DNA of 64,000 nt from Agaricicola taiwanensis (GTDB lineage Bacteria; Pseudomonadota; Alphaproteobacteria; Rhizobiales; Methylopilaceae). Below, in pieces: positions 33,904 through 44,803 of the stretch. Position 1 is the first letter of the stretch. Every line of letters begins with the position of its first letter. A program made the translations under genes and the position numbers. Location of the stretch: contig NZ_BMCP01000002.1 in the NCBI RefSeq assembly GCF_014635245.1, positions 248,001 through 312,000 of the forward strand. Direction: 5' to 3'. Below the pieces are notes generated by a model. It was not told the DNA's origin. It made no database searches and saw nothing but the letters and a program-made list of their open reading frames with translations.

Positions 33904-34314
33904 ATGGACTTCATGAAGACAATCGCCATTGCCGCCTCGGGTCTTAAGGCTCAATCCGGCCGCATGCGTGTCATCGCCGAAAATCTCGCCAATGCGGATT
34001 CGGTCGCCCCCCGGGCCGGCATGGAACCCTATCGGCGGCGGGTGCCCACCTTCGAAACCGAGCTTAACCGCCAGATCGGCTCCGAGGTGGTCAAGCTCGG
34101 CCGGATCGAAGAGGACACATCCCCGTTCGGCACCCGCTATGAGCCCGGCCATCCGGCGGCCGACGCGCGAGGCTACGTGCAGACGCCCAACGTCAACTCC
34201 CTCATCGAGCAAATGGATTTCCGGCAGGCGCAGCGCAGCTATGAAGCCAACGTCGGCGTCGTCAGCGCCACGCGCCGGATGATCTCCCGCACCATCGATA
34301 TCCTGCGCGGCTGA
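33904..34314 (+). CDS. flgC: Flagellar proximal rod protein FlgC
   Basis: FlgC is a proximal rod subunit. It begins MDFMKTIAIAASGLKAQSGR with the rod motif RVIAENLANADSVAP, and ends with the helical MDFRQAQRSYEANVGVVSAT region. The 136 residues are normal. The ATG has GAGGAG upstream. It lies 13 bp after flgB and 14 bp before fliE. Confidence 0.96.
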   Translation: MDFMKTIAIAASGLKAQSGRMRVIAENLANADSVAPRAGMEPYRRRVPTFETELNRQIGSEVVKLGRIEEDTSPFGTRYEPGHPAADARGYVQTPNVNSLIEQMDFRQAQRSYEANVGVVSATRRMISRTIDILRG

Positions 34315-34328
34315 AAGGGCATTTCCTG

Positions 34329-34652
34329 ATGACAACGAACCTTCTCGCCACCAATGCCTATGCCGCGCTCGGCCGCCTGACGCAGGGTGGCGGTGGCGGC
34401 GCCGCCGCCGCGGCCATTCCGGCACAGCCTACCGGCGGCAACTTTGCCGACATGGTGGAGGATGCGGTCAAGGCTGTCGCCGACAGCGGCCATGCCGCAG
34501 ACGCCAAGACCGAATCGATGGTACAAGGCAAGGCGGATTTGGTGGATGTGGTGACAGCGGTTGCCGAGAGCGAACTGGCTCTCGAAACGCTGGTCAGCGT
34601 CCGCGACCGCATGATTTCCGCCTATGAGGAAATCATGCGCATGCCGATCTAA
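34329..34652 (+). CDS. fliE: Flagellar hook-basal body protein FliE
   Basis: FliE joins the MS-ring and export gate to the rod. The 107-residue product has a low-complexity Gly/Ala N-terminus, NFADMVEDAVKAVADSG, then the family C-terminal region DVVTAVAESELALETLVSVRDRMISAYEEIMRMPI. It is third in the flgB operon, with an AAAGGG ribosome site upstream and 11 bp to fliQ. Confidence 0.93.
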   Translation: MTTNLLATNAYAALGRLTQGGGGGAAAAAIPAQPTGGNFADMVEDAVKAVADSGHAADAKTESMVQGKADLVDVVTAVAESELALETLVSVRDRMISAYEEIMRMPI

Positions 34653-34663
34653 GGAGCTGCAGC

Positions 34664-34927
34664 ATGACGGGCGCAGAGGTAATGGATGTCGGCCGTGATG
34701 CGATCGTGACGCTGCTGATCGTCTCCGCGCCGCTCCTGATCATCAGCCTCGTGGTCGGCGTGGTTATCGCGCTTTTCCAGGCCCTGACGCAGATCCAGGA
34801 AATGACTCTGGCCTTTGTGCCGAAGATCATCGCGGTCTTCGTGGCCATGATCGTTGCGCTCCCCTTCATGGGAGATGCCCTGGCCCAGCACATGGCACGG
34901 GTGATCCAGCGCGTCATCACCGGCTAG
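34664..34927 (+). CDS. fliQ: Flagellar export gate protein FliQ
   Basis: FliQ is a small two-helix subunit of the flagellar export gate. The 87 residues have both hydrophobic hairpin helices (LLIVSAPLLIISLVVGVVIA and VPKIIAVFVAMIVALPFM) linked by the conserved FQALTQIQEMTL loop. The start has a strong AAGGAG. It lies between fliE and fliR in the operon. Confidence 0.96.
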   Translation: MTGAEVMDVGRDAIVTLLIVSAPLLIISLVVGVVIALFQALTQIQEMTLAFVPKIIAVFVAMIVALPFMGDALAQHMARVIQRVITG

Positions 34928-34939
34928 GCTTGAGCGCCC

Positions 34940-35701
34940 GTGACCGTCACCGTCCTGCCGGATATCGCCTCTGCCTTCATTCTCATCTTCGCGCGCATCG
35001 GCACCCTCGTCATGCTCCTGCCGGCGCTGGGCGAGCGTATGGTGCCGGTGCGTGTCCGGCTGTCGCTCGCGCTTCTGATGGCGCTGATCTTCTATCCCTT
35101 CGCGCGTCCGTTCTATCCCGACAATCTGAGCGACGCGCCGCAGATGATCATGCTGCTTGGCGGCGAGGTGCTGGTGGGCGTTCTCCTGGGCATCACAGGC
35201 CGCCTGCTGCTGTCCTGCCTGCAGACCGCCGGCACCGTCATCGCGCAGGTGCTGGGCCTTGGTTTCGTCACTCAGGTCGATCCAAGCCAGGGACAGCAGG
35301 GCGCGCTTGTCGGCAACTTCCTGACCATCCTCGGCATCACGCTGCTGTTCGCCACGGACATGCACCACATGTCCATTGCCGCGCTTGGCGACAGCTATCA
35401 GATTTTCCGCCCGGGCGATCTGCCCGATCTCGGTGACAGCGCGCGCTATGCCGTGCTGGTGGCGGCCGGCGCCTTCAAGATCGGCATCCAGCTTGCCGCG
35501 CCGATTCTCGTTCTCGGCCTGATCTTCAACGTGGGGCTCGGCCTGCTGGCACGCTTGATGCCCCAGATGCAGGTCTTCTTCATCGCCGTCCCGGCATCCA
35601 TCATGCTTGGCTTTGCCCTCATGGCCGTGGTCCTCGCGACCATGATGGGCGTGTTCACGGACTACATCCGTGACGGCCTCGCCGAACTCGTCATGAGGTG
35701 A
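34940..35701 (+). CDS. fliR: Flagellar export gate protein FliR
   Basis: FliR is the single-copy subunit that closes the export gate. The 253-residue product has about six hydrophobic segments, an N-terminal AFILIFARIGTLVMLLPALG, a central LGLGFVTQVDPSQGQQGALVG, and a C-terminal QVFFIAVPASIMLGFALM. The GTG start follows fliQ by 12 bp. FlhB starts 4 bp after its stop. Confidence 0.95.
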   Translation: MTVTVLPDIASAFILIFARIGTLVMLLPALGERMVPVRVRLSLALLMALIFYPFARPFYPDNLSDAPQMIMLLGGEVLVGVLLGITGRLLLSCLQTAGTVIAQVLGLGFVTQVDPSQGQQGALVGNFLTILGITLLFATDMHHMSIAALGDSYQIFRPGDLPDLGDSARYAVLVAAGAFKIGIQLAAPILVLGLIFNVGLGLLARLMPQMQVFFIAVPASIMLGFALMAVVLATMMGVFTDYIRDGLAELVMR

Positions 35702-35705
35702 GCCC

Positions 35706-36782
35706 ATGGCCGAGGGTGGTGACGATGATGCCGAGCGTACAGAAGAGCCTTCCCAAAAGAAGCTCGATGACGCGCGGAAAAAGGGCAATATCGCCAAGAG
35801 CCAGGAGATCAACACCTGGTTCATGCTGCTCGCGGGCGCCATGGCGTTGTCCATGTTCGGGGCAAACTCGTCCGCGGCGGTGGTCGGCTCCATGCGCGGG
35901 ATCCTGGAACATGCCCACGACATCCGGCTCGACGGCGGCAGCATCATGCTGTTCGGGCAGGAGGTGTTCTACGCCGTCATGGGAGCGATCGCGCTGCCGC
36001 TCGCGCTCTTCATGTTGGCGGGCCTCGTCGGCAACATCATCCAGCACCCGCCGCTGTGGACCACCGAACCGCTGATGCCCAAATTCTCCAAGGTCTCACC
36101 GATCGCGGGGTTCGGCAGGATCTTTTCCAAGCAAAGCCTCGTCACATTTCTGAAGGGCCTGGTGAAGATCGGCATCGTCGGCGCGATCCTGATCGCCGTG
36201 GTGTGGCCCGAGCAGGACCGTTTCGCCCTGACGGTGCAGATGGACGTGATGGCGCTCGGTCCCTTTATCCTTGAAGAGACTATGAAGGTCTTGATCGCGA
36301 CTGTGGCGGTGTTCGCCGTGCTCGCCGGCGCCGACTACGTCTACCAGCGCCAGACCTGGTACAACAAGCTGCGCATGTCGGTGCGCGAGCTGAAAGAGGA
36401 ATACAAGCAGCAGGAAGGCGATCCGCATATCAAGGCGCGCATCCGCCAGCTCAGGATGGAGCGCTCGCGGCGACGCATGATGGCGGCGGTGCCGACCGCG
36501 ACCGTGGTCATCACCAACCCGACTCACTTCGCGGTGGCGCTGAAATACGAGAACGGGATGGACGCACCGGTCTGTGTGGCCAAGGGTCTCGATGCCGTGG
36601 CCCTCAGAATCCGCTCTGTGGCGCAGGAAAACGACGTGCCGACTGTGGAAAACCCGCCGCTGGCCCGCGCGCTCTATGCCAGCGTTGAGATCGACGATGC
36701 TATCCCTGATGAGCACTTCCGCGCCGTGGCGGAAGTCATCGGCTATGTCTATCGCCTGAAGGGGAAGACACGAAAGAATTGA
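35706..36782 (+). CDS. flhB: Flagellar export switch protein FlhB
   Basis: FlhB is the membrane protein that switches export from rod/hook to filament substrates. The N-terminus has the conserved DDDAERTEEPSQKKLDDARKKG region, followed by four transmembrane segments. The cytoplasmic domain holds the autocleavage motif NPTH at about residues 271-274 (in VVITNPTHFAVALKY). The 358 residues are normal. It is the last gene of the flgB operon and is followed directly by cckA. FlhA is not in the window. Confidence 0.97.
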   Translation: MAEGGDDDAERTEEPSQKKLDDARKKGNIAKSQEINTWFMLLAGAMALSMFGANSSAAVVGSMRGILEHAHDIRLDGGSIMLFGQEVFYAVMGAIALPLALFMLAGLVGNIIQHPPLWTTEPLMPKFSKVSPIAGFGRIFSKQSLVTFLKGLVKIGIVGAILIAVVWPEQDRFALTVQMDVMALGPFILEETMKVLIATVAVFAVLAGADYVYQRQTWYNKLRMSVRELKEEYKQQEGDPHIKARIRQLRMERSRRRMMAAVPTATVVITNPTHFAVALKYENGMDAPVCVAKGLDAVALRIRSVAQENDVPTVENPPLARALYASVEIDDAIPDEHFRAVAEVIGYVYRLKGKTRKN

Positions 36783-36872
36783 GGCAGTCGACCGCATTTG
36801 CATTTCGATGGACGCCAGACCATGCTCCGGCATAGAGATGCGGCGATTCCCATGAACGAGGGGCTGGCCACT

Positions 36873-39371
36873 ATGGCCGATAAGGATCTTTCGGCCTATG
36901 AGGCGCCGATCGACCGCACGCAGCGTTCCGGCAGCATAGGTCTTGTGTTTGCTGTGGCGGTGCTGCTGGTTGGCGCGTCCATCGCCATTACCTTCATGCA
37001 AGAGGACCGGGCAGGTCCCTATATCCTCGTGTTCCTCGGGGCGCTGGCGGTCATCGGCATCTTCGCGCTTTTCGCGCTGGCCATCGGTGTCCTCAACTTC
37101 GGCGGCCGCGCGGTGCGCGAGGATTTCGCGCGCGCCTTCGTGGCCGGCGCTGACGACGGCATTCTCGTCACCGATGCCGACGGCGGCATCATCTTCGCCA
37201 ATCGCGCCTATCTTGCGCTCACCGGCGCGGAAGGCGCCGAGGACGCAAGGCCGATCGAGCGTGTCTTCGCAGGCGATCCCGACGTGGCCGAGGCGGTCTA
37301 TCGGCTGTCCCAGGCTGCCCGTGAGGGCAAGAAGGCGCAGGAGGAGTTCCGCGTCGCCTCCAGCCGCAGCGGCGGCCCTGCGTGGTTCCGCGCCTCCGTC
37401 TATGCGCCTGAGAGCGCGCGCAAGGAGCTGATCTGGACGCTGTCGAACGTCACCCGCGAGCGCGACCGGCAGGAGAATATTTTCCAGGAACTGCAGCACG
37501 CCATCGATTTTCTCGACCATGCGCCGGCCGGCTTCTTCTCGGCGGAGGCAGACGGCGCCATAGGCTATATGAACGCTACGCTTGCCGGCTGGCTGGACTA
37601 CGACCTGACACGGATCGGTTCGGGCGGCCTCGTGGTGGGCGATATCCTCGCCAATGACAGCGTGCTGCTTCTCTCCGCCACTGGCGCTCCCGGCACGGTG
37701 ACCACCGAGGTCATCGACGTCGATCTCAAGACCCGCGGCGGCCAGAGCATGCCCGTGCGCCTCCTGCACAAGGTGGCCACCGCGCCCGACGGAACGCCCG
37801 GAGCATCACGGACGCTGGTGCTCGATCGTTCACGCGGCACCGGCGTGCCCGATCCGCTGCGAGCGGCCGAGGTGCGTTTTGCGCGCTTCTTCAATAACAC
37901 GCCCATCGCCATCGCAACCGTCGACCGCTCGGGCCGTATCGCCCGTTCCAACGCCGCGTTCGCGCGCCTCTTCGGCGACATCATCAAGAACGACGATGAG
38001 CGCAGCATCACGCAGGCTTTGGGAGAGCGCGACCGCGCGGCGCTGGCGCTGGCCATCGAGGCGGCGGCGCAGGGGCGGGGCGATCTCGTGCCTCTCGACG
38101 CGCAATTCGCGGGACCGGCGAACCGATCGGCGCGCTTCTTCGTCAGCCCGGTGGAGGAAGACGAGGGCGACGACGAGGCTGCCATTGTCTATGCGCTCGA
38201 CACCACCGAGCAGAGGGCGCTGGAAGCCCAGTTCGCCCAGAGCCAGAAGATGCAGGCCATCGGCCAGCTCGCCGGCGGCGTGGCGCATGATTTCAACAAT
38301 GTGCTGACCGCCATCATCGGCTATTCCGATCTGCTGCTCGCCAGCCACCGGCCGACGGACCCGTCCTTCCAGGACATCATGCAGATCAAGCAGAACGCCA
38401 ACCGCGCGGCGGGTCTCGTGCGGCAGCTGCTGGCCTTCTCGCGCCGGCAGACGCTGCGGCCGCAGGTGCTGGCCCTCAACGACGTTTTGGCGGAGGTCCG
38501 CATCCTTCTCGCGCGTCTATTGGGCGAGAAGGTCACCCTCGATGTCGTGCACGGCCGTGACCTCTGGTTCGTCAAGGCCGACATCAACCAGCTCGAGCAG
38601 GTCGTCATCAACCTAGCCGTTAATGCGCGCGATGCCATGCCTGAGGGTGGCACGCTGACGGTGCGGACCCGCAACCTGCCTGAAGCCGAGGTGCCGACCT
38701 TTGGAGAGACCAGCCTGCCGGCGGCGAATTATGTGCTGATCGAGGTCAGTGACACCGGCACCGGCATGGAGCCGGAAATCCTCGAAAAGATCTTCGAGCC
38801 CTTCTTTTCCACCAAGGAAGTGGGCAAGGGCACCGGCCTCGGCCTGTCGACGGTCTATGGCATCGTCAAGCAGACCGGCGGCTTCGTCTTCGTGAAGAGC
38901 AAGCTCGGCGAAGGCTCCACCTTCCAGATTCTTCTGCCGCAGCACATTCCGGCCGAGACCGCTCCCGAAAAAGCGGTAGAGGCACCAGCGGCGCAGGCCG
39001 ACATGACTGGCCGCGGCACCGTCCTTCTGGTGGAGGACGAGGATGCCGTCCGCGCCTTCGGTGCCCGTGCACTGGCCTCGCGGGGGTATACGGTTCTGGA
39101 GGCCTCGTCGGGGGTCGAGGCACTGGCCATCGTTGATGAAGGTGCCCACATCGATCTGGTCGTTTCCGACGTGGTGATGCCGGAGATGGACGGCCCGACG
39201 CTGCTGCGCGAGTTGCGCGCCCGCAGCGCCAAATATCCGATCATCTTCGTTTCCGGCTATGCGGAAGACGCCTTCAAGAAGAACCTGGGCGAGGAGGAGC
39301 AGTTCTCCTTCCTGCCGAAACCCTTTACGCTGAAGCAGTTGGTTCAAGCCGTTAAGGACACCATGCCGTAA
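36873..39371 (+). CDS. cckA: Cell-cycle hybrid histidine kinase CckA
   Basis: CckA heads the phosphorelay to CtrA through ChpT. The 832-residue product has two N-terminal transmembrane helices (about 20-65) and PAS-type regions (about 85-200 and 330-430). The HisKA box has His472 in [12 protein letters not shown], and the HATPase domain has [14 protein letters not shown] and [14 protein letters not shown]-terminal receiver carries Asp766 in [13 protein letters not shown] chose the ATG at 36873, with GAGGGG 9 nt upstream; an ATG at 36852 is possible. It lies between the flgB operon, which has a CtrA box, and recA. Confidence 0.93.
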   Translation: MADKDLSAYEAPIDRTQRSGSIGLVFAVAVLLVGASIAITFMQEDRAGPYILVFLGALAVIGIFALFALAIGVLNFGGRAVREDFARAFVAGADDGILVTDADGGIIFANRAYLALTGAEGAEDARPIERVFAGDPDVAEAVYRLSQAAREGKKAQEEFRVASSRSGGPAWFRASVYAPESARKELIWTLSNVTRERDRQENIFQELQHAIDFLDHAPAGFFSAEADGAIGYMNATLAGWLDYDLTRIGSGGLVVGDILANDSVLLLSATGAPGTVTTEVIDVDLKTRGGQSMPVRLLHKVATAPDGTPGASRTLVLDRSRGTGVPDPLRAAEVRFARFFNNTPIAIATVDRSGRIARSNAAFARLFGDIIKNDDERSITQALGERDRAALALAIEAAAQGRGDLVPLDAQFAGPANRSARFFVSPVEEDEGDDEAAIVYALDTTEQRALEAQFAQSQKMQAIGQLAGGVAHDFNNVLTAIIGYSDLLLASHRPTDPSFQDIMQIKQNANRAAGLVRQLLAFSRRQTLRPQVLALNDVLAEVRILLARLLGEKVTLDVVHGRDLWFVKADINQLEQVVINLAVNARDAMPEGGTLTVRTRNLPEAEVPTFGETSLPAANYVLIEVSDTGTGMEPEILEKIFEPFFSTKEVGKGTGLGLSTVYGIVKQTGGFVFVKSKLGEGSTFQILLPQHIPAETAPEKAVEAPAAQADMTGRGTVLLVEDEDAVRAFGARALASRGYTVLEASSGVEALAIVDEGAHIDLVVSDVVMPEMDGPTLLRELRARSAKYPIIFVSGYAEDAFKKNLGEEEQFSFLPKPFTLKQLVQAVKDTMP

Positions 39372-39372
39372 T

Positions 39373-39406
39373 GTTCACATTTTGTTCTTGCGAACAAGAC
39401 GGGAAC
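39373..39406 (+). promoter_or_regulatory. Symmetric double SOS (LexA) box upstream of recA
   Basis: Two alphaproteobacterial LexA boxes face each other: GTTC-N7-GTTC at 39373-39387 and GAAC-N7-GAAC at 39392-39406, separated by TTGC. All four tetramers are exact. The element begins one base after the cckA stop codon and lies 60 bp upstream of the recA start. Confidence 0.85.
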
Positions 39407-39466
39407 ATGCGAATGTCGCGCCCACATTGAACGGCTCTTCTCAGCCGTGCATAAGGAGCGCGCATC

Positions 39467-40555
39467 ATGGCCCAATCGATTCTCAAGCTCGTTGAAGGAA
39501 CCTCAATGGACAAGACGAAGGCGCTGGACGCCGCGCTCTCGCAGATCGAGCGGGCTTTTGGCAAAGGCTCGATCATGCGGCTTGGCGCCGGCCAGCAGAT
39601 CGTGGAAATCGAGACCGTATCGACGGGGTCTCTCGGCCTTGACATCGCGCTCGGCGTCGGCGGATTGCCACGCGGCCGTGTGGTCGAGATCTATGGCCCG
39701 GAGTCATCGGGCAAGACCACGCTGGCGCTGCACACCATCGCTGAGGCTCAGAAGAAGGGCGGCGTCTGCGCCTTCGTCGACGCCGAACACGCGCTCGATC
39801 CGATCTATGCCCGCAAGCTGGGCGTCAACCTCGATGACCTCCTGATCTCGCAGCCCGACGCCGGCGAACAGGCGCTTGAGATCGCTGATACGCTGGTCCG
39901 CTCCGGCGCGGTGGACGTGCTGGTGGTGGATTCGGTCGCCGCCCTCGTGCCGCGCTCGGAACTGGAAGGCGAAATGGGCGAGGTTCAGCCCGGCCAGCAG
40001 GCCCGCCTGATGAGCCAGGCGCTGCGCAAGCTGACCTCTTCCATTTCCCGCTCCAAGACGCTGGTCATCTTCATCAACCAGATCCGCATGAAGATCGGCG
40101 TCATGTACGGCAGTCCGGAGACAACCACGGGCGGCAATGCACTGAAGTTCTATGCCTCCGTGCGCCTCGACATTCGCCGCATCGGCGCCATCAAGGACCG
40201 CGATGAGGTGGTGGGCAATCAGACCCGCGTCAAGGTGGTCAAGAACAAGGTGGCGCCACCGTTCAAACAGGTCGAATTCGACATCATGTATGGCGAAGGC
40301 GTCTCCAAGATGGGCGAGTTGATCGATCTCGGCGTCAAGGCCAATGTGGTCGAGAAGTCCGGTGCCTGGTTCTCCTTCGATAGCCAACGCCTTGGGCAGG
40401 GTCGGGAGAACGCAAAGATATTCCTGCGGAACAACCCTGAGATCGCCGCGAAGATCGAAGCTTTGGTGCGGCAGAACTCGGGCCTTATCGCCGAGCAGAT
40501 CCTCAACCAGGAGCCGGGCGACGGCGAGGACGACGGTACGCCGCCGGAAGATTGA
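39467..40555 (+). CDS. recA: Recombinase RecA
   Basis: RecA is the DNA strand-exchange protein and the co-protease for LexA cleavage. The 362-residue product has the Walker A motif GPESSGKT at about residues 77-84, the [11 protein letters not shown]alker B region, the L2-region pattern [14 protein letters not shown] followed by [15 protein letters not shown], and a short acidic C-terminus. The ATG has AAGGAG upstream. Regulation by LexA is indicated by the paired SOS boxes. It lies between cckA and alaS, an order common in Hyphomicrobiales. Confidence 0.98.
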   Translation: MAQSILKLVEGTSMDKTKALDAALSQIERAFGKGSIMRLGAGQQIVEIETVSTGSLGLDIALGVGGLPRGRVVEIYGPESSGKTTLALHTIAEAQKKGGVCAFVDAEHALDPIYARKLGVNLDDLLISQPDAGEQALEIADTLVRSGAVDVLVVDSVAALVPRSELEGEMGEVQPGQQARLMSQALRKLTSSISRSKTLVIFINQIRMKIGVMYGSPETTTGGNALKFYASVRLDIRRIGAIKDRDEVVGNQTRVKVVKNKVAPPFKQVEFDIMYGEGVSKMGELIDLGVKANVVEKSGAWFSFDSQRLGQGRENAKIFLRNNPEIAAKIEALVRQNSGLIAEQILNQEPGDGEDDGTPPED

Positions 40556-40645
40556 GTTCTTAAGGCTCCGGCTTTCTGGACACTCTCCCGGACCTCAGGC
40601 TAAGACATGGCGGCGCGCTCCCTGGCGGGGCGCGTTTCGCTGTTT

Positions 40646-40661
40646 GCTGGCAGGTGCCAGC
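40646..40661 (+). other. Inverted repeat before alaS
   Basis: GCTGGC-AGGT-GCCAGC forms a 6-bp stem 31 nt upstream of the alaS start codon. It has no T-tract. It may shape the alaS leader, but no riboswitch or T-box is recognisable. Confidence 0.35.
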
Positions 40662-40692
40662 GCTAAGGTGACTAGACGACAGGATCGGTATC

Positions 40693-43350
40693 ATGAGCGG
40701 CGTCAACGAGATCAGGGCGGCCTTTCTCGACTTCTTCGTGAAGGAAGGGCATGCGGCCGTGCCGTCGAGCCCGCTGGTGCCCCGCAACGACCCGACGTTG
40801 ATGTTCACCAACGCCGGCATGGTGCAGTTCAAGAACGTCTTCACCGGTGTTGAGGCGCGCCCCTATGCGCGCGCCACCACGGCGCAGAAATGCGTGCGGG
40901 CCGGCGGCAAGCACAACGATCTCGAGAACGTCGGCTACACGGCCCGGCATCACACCTTCTTCGAGATGCTCGGCAACTTCTCCTTCGGCGATTACTTCAA
41001 GGCCGATGCCATCGATTTCGCCTGGCGGCTTGTTACCAAGACCTATGGCCTCGATGCCTCGCGCCTGCTCGCCACCGTCTATCATGACGATGAGGAGGCC
41101 TTCGGTCTCTGGAAGAAGGTGGCCGGACTGCCGGACAGCCGCATCATCCGCATCGCGACGTCGGACAACTTCTGGGCCATGGGCGACACCGGTCCTTGCG
41201 GCCCGTGCTCGGAGATCTTCTTCGATCACGGCGAGGGCGTTCCGGGTGGGCCTCCCGGATCGCCTGACGAAGACGGCGACCGTTTCATCGAGATCTGGAA
41301 CCTCGTGTTCATGCAGTATGAGCAGCTGTCGAAGAGCGAGCGCGTCGATCTCCCGCGTCCGTCGATCGACACCGGCATGGGGTTGGAGCGCGTCGCCGCG
41401 GTGCTCCAGGGCAAGCACGACAACTACGACATCGATCTCTTCCAGGCCTTGATTCGCGCTTCGGTCGAGGCCAGCGGCGCGCCGGCAGAAGGCAAGGCCC
41501 GCGTCAGCCATCGTGTCATCGCCGATCACCTGCGCGCTTCATCCTTCCTGGTGGCGGACGGCGTCCTGCCGTCCAATGAAGGCCGTGGCTATGTCCTGCG
41601 TAGGATCATGCGCCGCGCCATGCGGCATGCGCAGCTTCTCGGCGCGCAGGAGCCGCTGATGTATCGCCTCGTGCCGGCCCTGATCCGCGAGATGGGGCCG
41701 GCCTATCCGGAGCTGCTGCGGGCCGAGGCTCTGATCACCGAGACGCTGAAACTTGAGGAAACCCGCTTCCGCAAGACGCTGGTGCGGGGCCTCGGCATGC
41801 TGGATGAGGAAAGCGCTCAACTTTCCGAGGGTGATACCTTCTCCGGCGACGTCGCCTTCAAGCTCTATGACACTTATGGCTTCCCGCTGGATCTGACGCA
41901 GGATGCCCTGCGTGCCCGCGGCATCAGCGTCGACACTGCGGCCTTCGAGACTGCCATGGCGCGGCAGAAGGCGGAGGCGCGTGCGGCCTGGGCCGGATCC
42001 GGAGAAGCGGCGACGGAGACGGTGTGGTTTGGTCTTCGCGACAAGGCCGGCGCCACGGAGTTCCTGGGCTATGACACCGAAAGCGCGGAAGGCGAAGTGC
42101 TGGCGCTCGTGAAGGATGGCGCCGAGGCGGACCGCCTCGCGAAAGGCGAAAGTGGCTTCCTCATCGTCAACCAGACGCCGTTTTATGCGGAGTCCGGCGG
42201 CCAGGTAGGTGACACCGGCGTCGTCACGGGTGCCGGTGTGAAGGCGCGCGTCACGGACACACAGAAGAAGGCTGATGGTCTCTTCGTCCACGCTGTGACG
42301 GTGGAGGAGGGCGAATTGGTGCCAGGCCTCGCGCTGGAGCTGAAGGTCGATCATGGCCGCCGCACCGCGATTCGCGCCAATCATTCCGCGACCCATCTTC
42401 TGCACGAGGCGTTGCGCCAGGTGCTCGGCGACCACGTCGCGCAGAAGGGCTCGCTGGTCTCGCCCGAGCGTCTGCGGTTCGACATCTCGCACCCGAAGCC
42501 GGTTGCGTCGGGCGAACTCGTCGGGGTCGAGGACATCGCCAATCGCATGGTGCTCCAGAACGCACCCGTTGAGACGCGTCTCATGGCCGTTGACGATGCC
42601 ATTGCCTCGGGCGCACGCGCGCTCTTCGGCGAGAAATATGGCGATGAAGTCCGGGTCGTTTCCATGGGCGCCAACGAGGATGGCAAGGTCTTCTCGATAG
42701 AGCTCTGCGGCGGCACGCATGCCCAGCGCACAGGCGATATCGGTCTTGTGGCGGTGGTGGGCGAGAGTGCCGTCGCGGCGGGCGTGCGCCGGATCGAGGC
42801 CCTGACGGGTGAGGCGGCGCGCAAACATCTCGCCGAGCGCGCGCGCCGGTTTGAAGGTTTGGCCTCCGAACTCAAGGTTTCGGTGGCGGATGTGGAGACG
42901 CGCCTTGCCGCGCTCGTCGAGGACCGTCGCCGCCTGGAACGCGAGCTTGCGGAGACGCGCAAGAAGATGGCCATGGGCGGCGCATCCGGTGCCAACGCCG
43001 ATGACGCAGTCCGTGACCTCAACGGCGTTAAGTTGCTCGCCCGCGCAGTCGAAGGCATCGAGATGAAGGACCTCAAAAGCCTTGCCGATGCCGGCAAGAA
43101 GCAGATCGGTTCCGGTGTCGTCGCCATTGTGGGTGTGACCGGCGAAGGCAAGGCCGGCATCGTCATCGGCGTCACGCCTGACATGACAGCACGCTTCAAC
43201 GCGGTCGACCTCGTGCGCGCCGGGGCAGCGGCCCTCGGCGGAACGGGCGGCGGCGGTCGCCCCGATATGGCCCAGGCCGGCGGCCCTGACGGCTCCAAGG
43301 CCAACGAGGCCCTCGATGCTGTTGCCGAAACGATGCGCGCAGCAAGCTGA
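40693..43350 (+). CDS. alaS: Alanine--tRNA ligase
   Basis: AlaS charges tRNA-Ala. The 885-residue product has the class II catalytic domain (about 1-240; [18 protein letters not shown], then [17 protein letters not shown]). The editing domain has the zinc-binding [12 protein letters not shown] and CGGTH motifs (about 560-680), and a C-terminal DHHA1 domain (about 750-885) has a [13 protein letters not shown] motif. The length is normal. It follows recA by 137 bp and ends at a bidirectional terminator shared with icd. Confidence 0.97.
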   Translation: MSGVNEIRAAFLDFFVKEGHAAVPSSPLVPRNDPTLMFTNAGMVQFKNVFTGVEARPYARATTAQKCVRAGGKHNDLENVGYTARHHTFFEMLGNFSFGDYFKADAIDFAWRLVTKTYGLDASRLLATVYHDDEEAFGLWKKVAGLPDSRIIRIATSDNFWAMGDTGPCGPCSEIFFDHGEGVPGGPPGSPDEDGDRFIEIWNLVFMQYEQLSKSERVDLPRPSIDTGMGLERVAAVLQGKHDNYDIDLFQALIRASVEASGAPAEGKARVSHRVIADHLRASSFLVADGVLPSNEGRGYVLRRIMRRAMRHAQLLGAQEPLMYRLVPALIREMGPAYPELLRAEALITETLKLEETRFRKTLVRGLGMLDEESAQLSEGDTFSGDVAFKLYDTYGFPLDLTQDALRARGISVDTAAFETAMARQKAEARAAWAGSGEAATETVWFGLRDKAGATEFLGYDTESAEGEVLALVKDGAEADRLAKGESGFLIVNQTPFYAESGGQVGDTGVVTGAGVKARVTDTQKKADGLFVHAVTVEEGELVPGLALELKVDHGRRTAIRANHSATHLLHEALRQVLGDHVAQKGSLVSPERLRFDISHPKPVASGELVGVEDIANRMVLQNAPVETRLMAVDDAIASGARALFGEKYGDEVRVVSMGANEDGKVFSIELCGGTHAQRTGDIGLVAVVGESAVAAGVRRIEALTGEAARKHLAERARRFEGLASELKVSVADVETRLAALVEDRRRLERELAETRKKMAMGGASGANADDAVRDLNGVKLLARAVEGIEMKDLKSLADAGKKQIGSGVVAIVGVTGEGKAGIVIGVTPDMTARFNAVDLVRAGAAALGGTGGGGRPDMAQAGGPDGSKANEALDAVAETMRAAS

Positions 43351-43400
43351 CCGATTGGGGGGAGGCGATGGCGCGTCCCTTTTCTTCTCCTGAAACATGA

Positions 43401-43430
43401 AAAAAGGCGCGGATCTCTCCGCGCCTTTTG
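43401..43430. terminator. Bidirectional terminator between alaS and icd
   Basis: A perfect 8-bp stem (GGCGCGGA / TCCGCGCC, TCTC loop) is flanked by AAAAA on the left and TTTTG then TTTTT on the right, between the convergent alaS and icd genes. Confidence 0.9.
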
Positions 43431-43453
43431 TGTTTTTAAGTCTTAGGCGATGC

Positions 43454-44665
43454 TCAGGCCATGGCCTTCTGCAGGTTCTGGTCGACCTTGTCGAGGAAGC
43501 CGGTGGTGGAAAGCCAGCGCTGCTCAGGCCCGACGAGAAGGGCGAGGTCCTTGGTCATGAAGCCGGATTCAACCGTGTCCACGCAGACCTTTTCCAGCGT
43601 TGCGGCGAACTTCGCGAGCTGAGCGTTGTCGTCGAGCTTTGCACGATGTGCGAGGCCGCGGGTCCAGGCGAAGATCGACGCGATGGAGTTGGTCGAGGTC
43701 TCCTGGCCCTTCTGATGCTGGCGGTAGTGACGCGTCACCGTGCCGTGGGCCGCTTCCGCCTCGACGGTCTTGCCATCCGGCGTCATCAGCACGGAGGTCA
43801 TGAGGCCGAGCGAGCCGAAGCCCTGGGCCGCGGTGTCGGACTGCACGTCGCCGTCGTAGTTCTTACAGGCCCAGACATAACCGCCCGACCACTTGAGGCA
43901 GGATGCCACCATGTCGTCGATGAGGCGATGCTCATAGGTGATCTTCTTGGCGTCGAACTGATCCTTGAACTCGGCGTCGAAGATCTCCTGGAAGAGGTCC
44001 TTGAAGCGGCCGTCATAGCCCTTGAGGATCGTGTTCTTGGTGGAGAGATAGACCGGATAGTTGCGGGCCAGGCCGTAGTTGAAGGAGGCGCGGGCGAAAT
44101 CGCGGATCGAGTCGTCCAGGTTGTACATGGCCATGGCGACGCCGGAACCCGGAGCGTCGAACACCTCGTGCTCGATCACCTGACCGTCCTCGCCGACGAA
44201 CTTGATGGTCAGCTTGCCCTTGCCGGGGAACTTGAAATCGGTGGCGCGGTACTGGTCACCGAAGGCGTGGCGGCCGATGACGAAGGGCTGCGTCCAGCCG
44301 GGAACGAGGCGCGGCACGTTCTTGCAGATGATGGGCTCGCGGAAGATCACGCCGCCGAGGATGTTGCGGATGGTGCCATTGGGCGACTTCCACATCTTCT
44401 TCAGCTTGAATTCCTCGACGCGGCCTTCGTCGGGCGTGATGGTCGCGCACTTCACACCGACACCATATTTCTTGATGGCCTCGGCGGAATCCACCGTCAC
44501 CTTATCGTCGGTGCGGTCGCGGTTCTCCATGCCCAGGTCATAATAGTGCAGGTCGACGTCGAGATAGGGATGGATCAGCTTGTCCTTGATGAACTGCCAG
44601 ATGATCCGGGTCATCTCGTCGCCATCAAGTTCCACCACCGGATTCGCGACCTTGATTTTCGCCAT
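43454..44665 (-). CDS. icd: NADP-dependent isocitrate dehydrogenase
   Basis: This TCA-cycle enzyme oxidises isocitrate to 2-oxoglutarate. The 403-residue product is of the homodimeric 'eukaryotic-like' type common in alphaproteobacteria. It begins [20 protein letters not shown], contains [20 protein letters not shown], the catalytic-region pattern [16 protein letters not shown], and the NADP-site region [12 protein letters not shown] chose the ATG at 44665, with AAGGAC upstream; the longer open frame is not conserved. Confidence 0.96.
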   Translation of the reverse strand: MAKIKVANPVVELDGDEMTRIIWQFIKDKLIHPYLDVDLHYYDLGMENRDRTDDKVTVDSAEAIKKYGVGVKCATITPDEGRVEEFKLKKMWKSPNGTIRNILGGVIFREPIICKNVPRLVPGWTQPFVIGRHAFGDQYRATDFKFPGKGKLTIKFVGEDGQVIEHEVFDAPGSGVAMAMYNLDDSIRDFARASFNYGLARNYPVYLSTKNTILKGYDGRFKDLFQEIFDAEFKDQFDAKKITYEHRLIDDMVASCLKWSGGYVWACKNYDGDVQSDTAAQGFGSLGLMTSVLMTPDGKTVEAEAAHGTVTRHYRQHQKGQETSTNSIASIFAWTRGLAHRAKLDDNAQLAKFAATLEKVCVDTVESGFMTKDLALLVGPEQRWLSTTGFLDKVDQNLQKAMA

Positions 44666-44803
44666 TGCGCCATGTCCTTTTTCTGTGCAGGGGAAGCGGG
44701 GCTGAACCGCATTTGAAACTATCGCGGCCCCTCTAGCATGCGGGCGCGGCAAACGCCAAGGCATAGAGTGGGCCGAGGCTTACTGTTGACAGGAGTGGCC
44801 TGG

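Noticed and set aside
40556..40692. A T-box or riboswitch in the alaS leader
   Set aside because: Only small inverted repeats are present; the T-box sequence and an antiterminator are absent, as expected outside Firmicutes-type bacteria.
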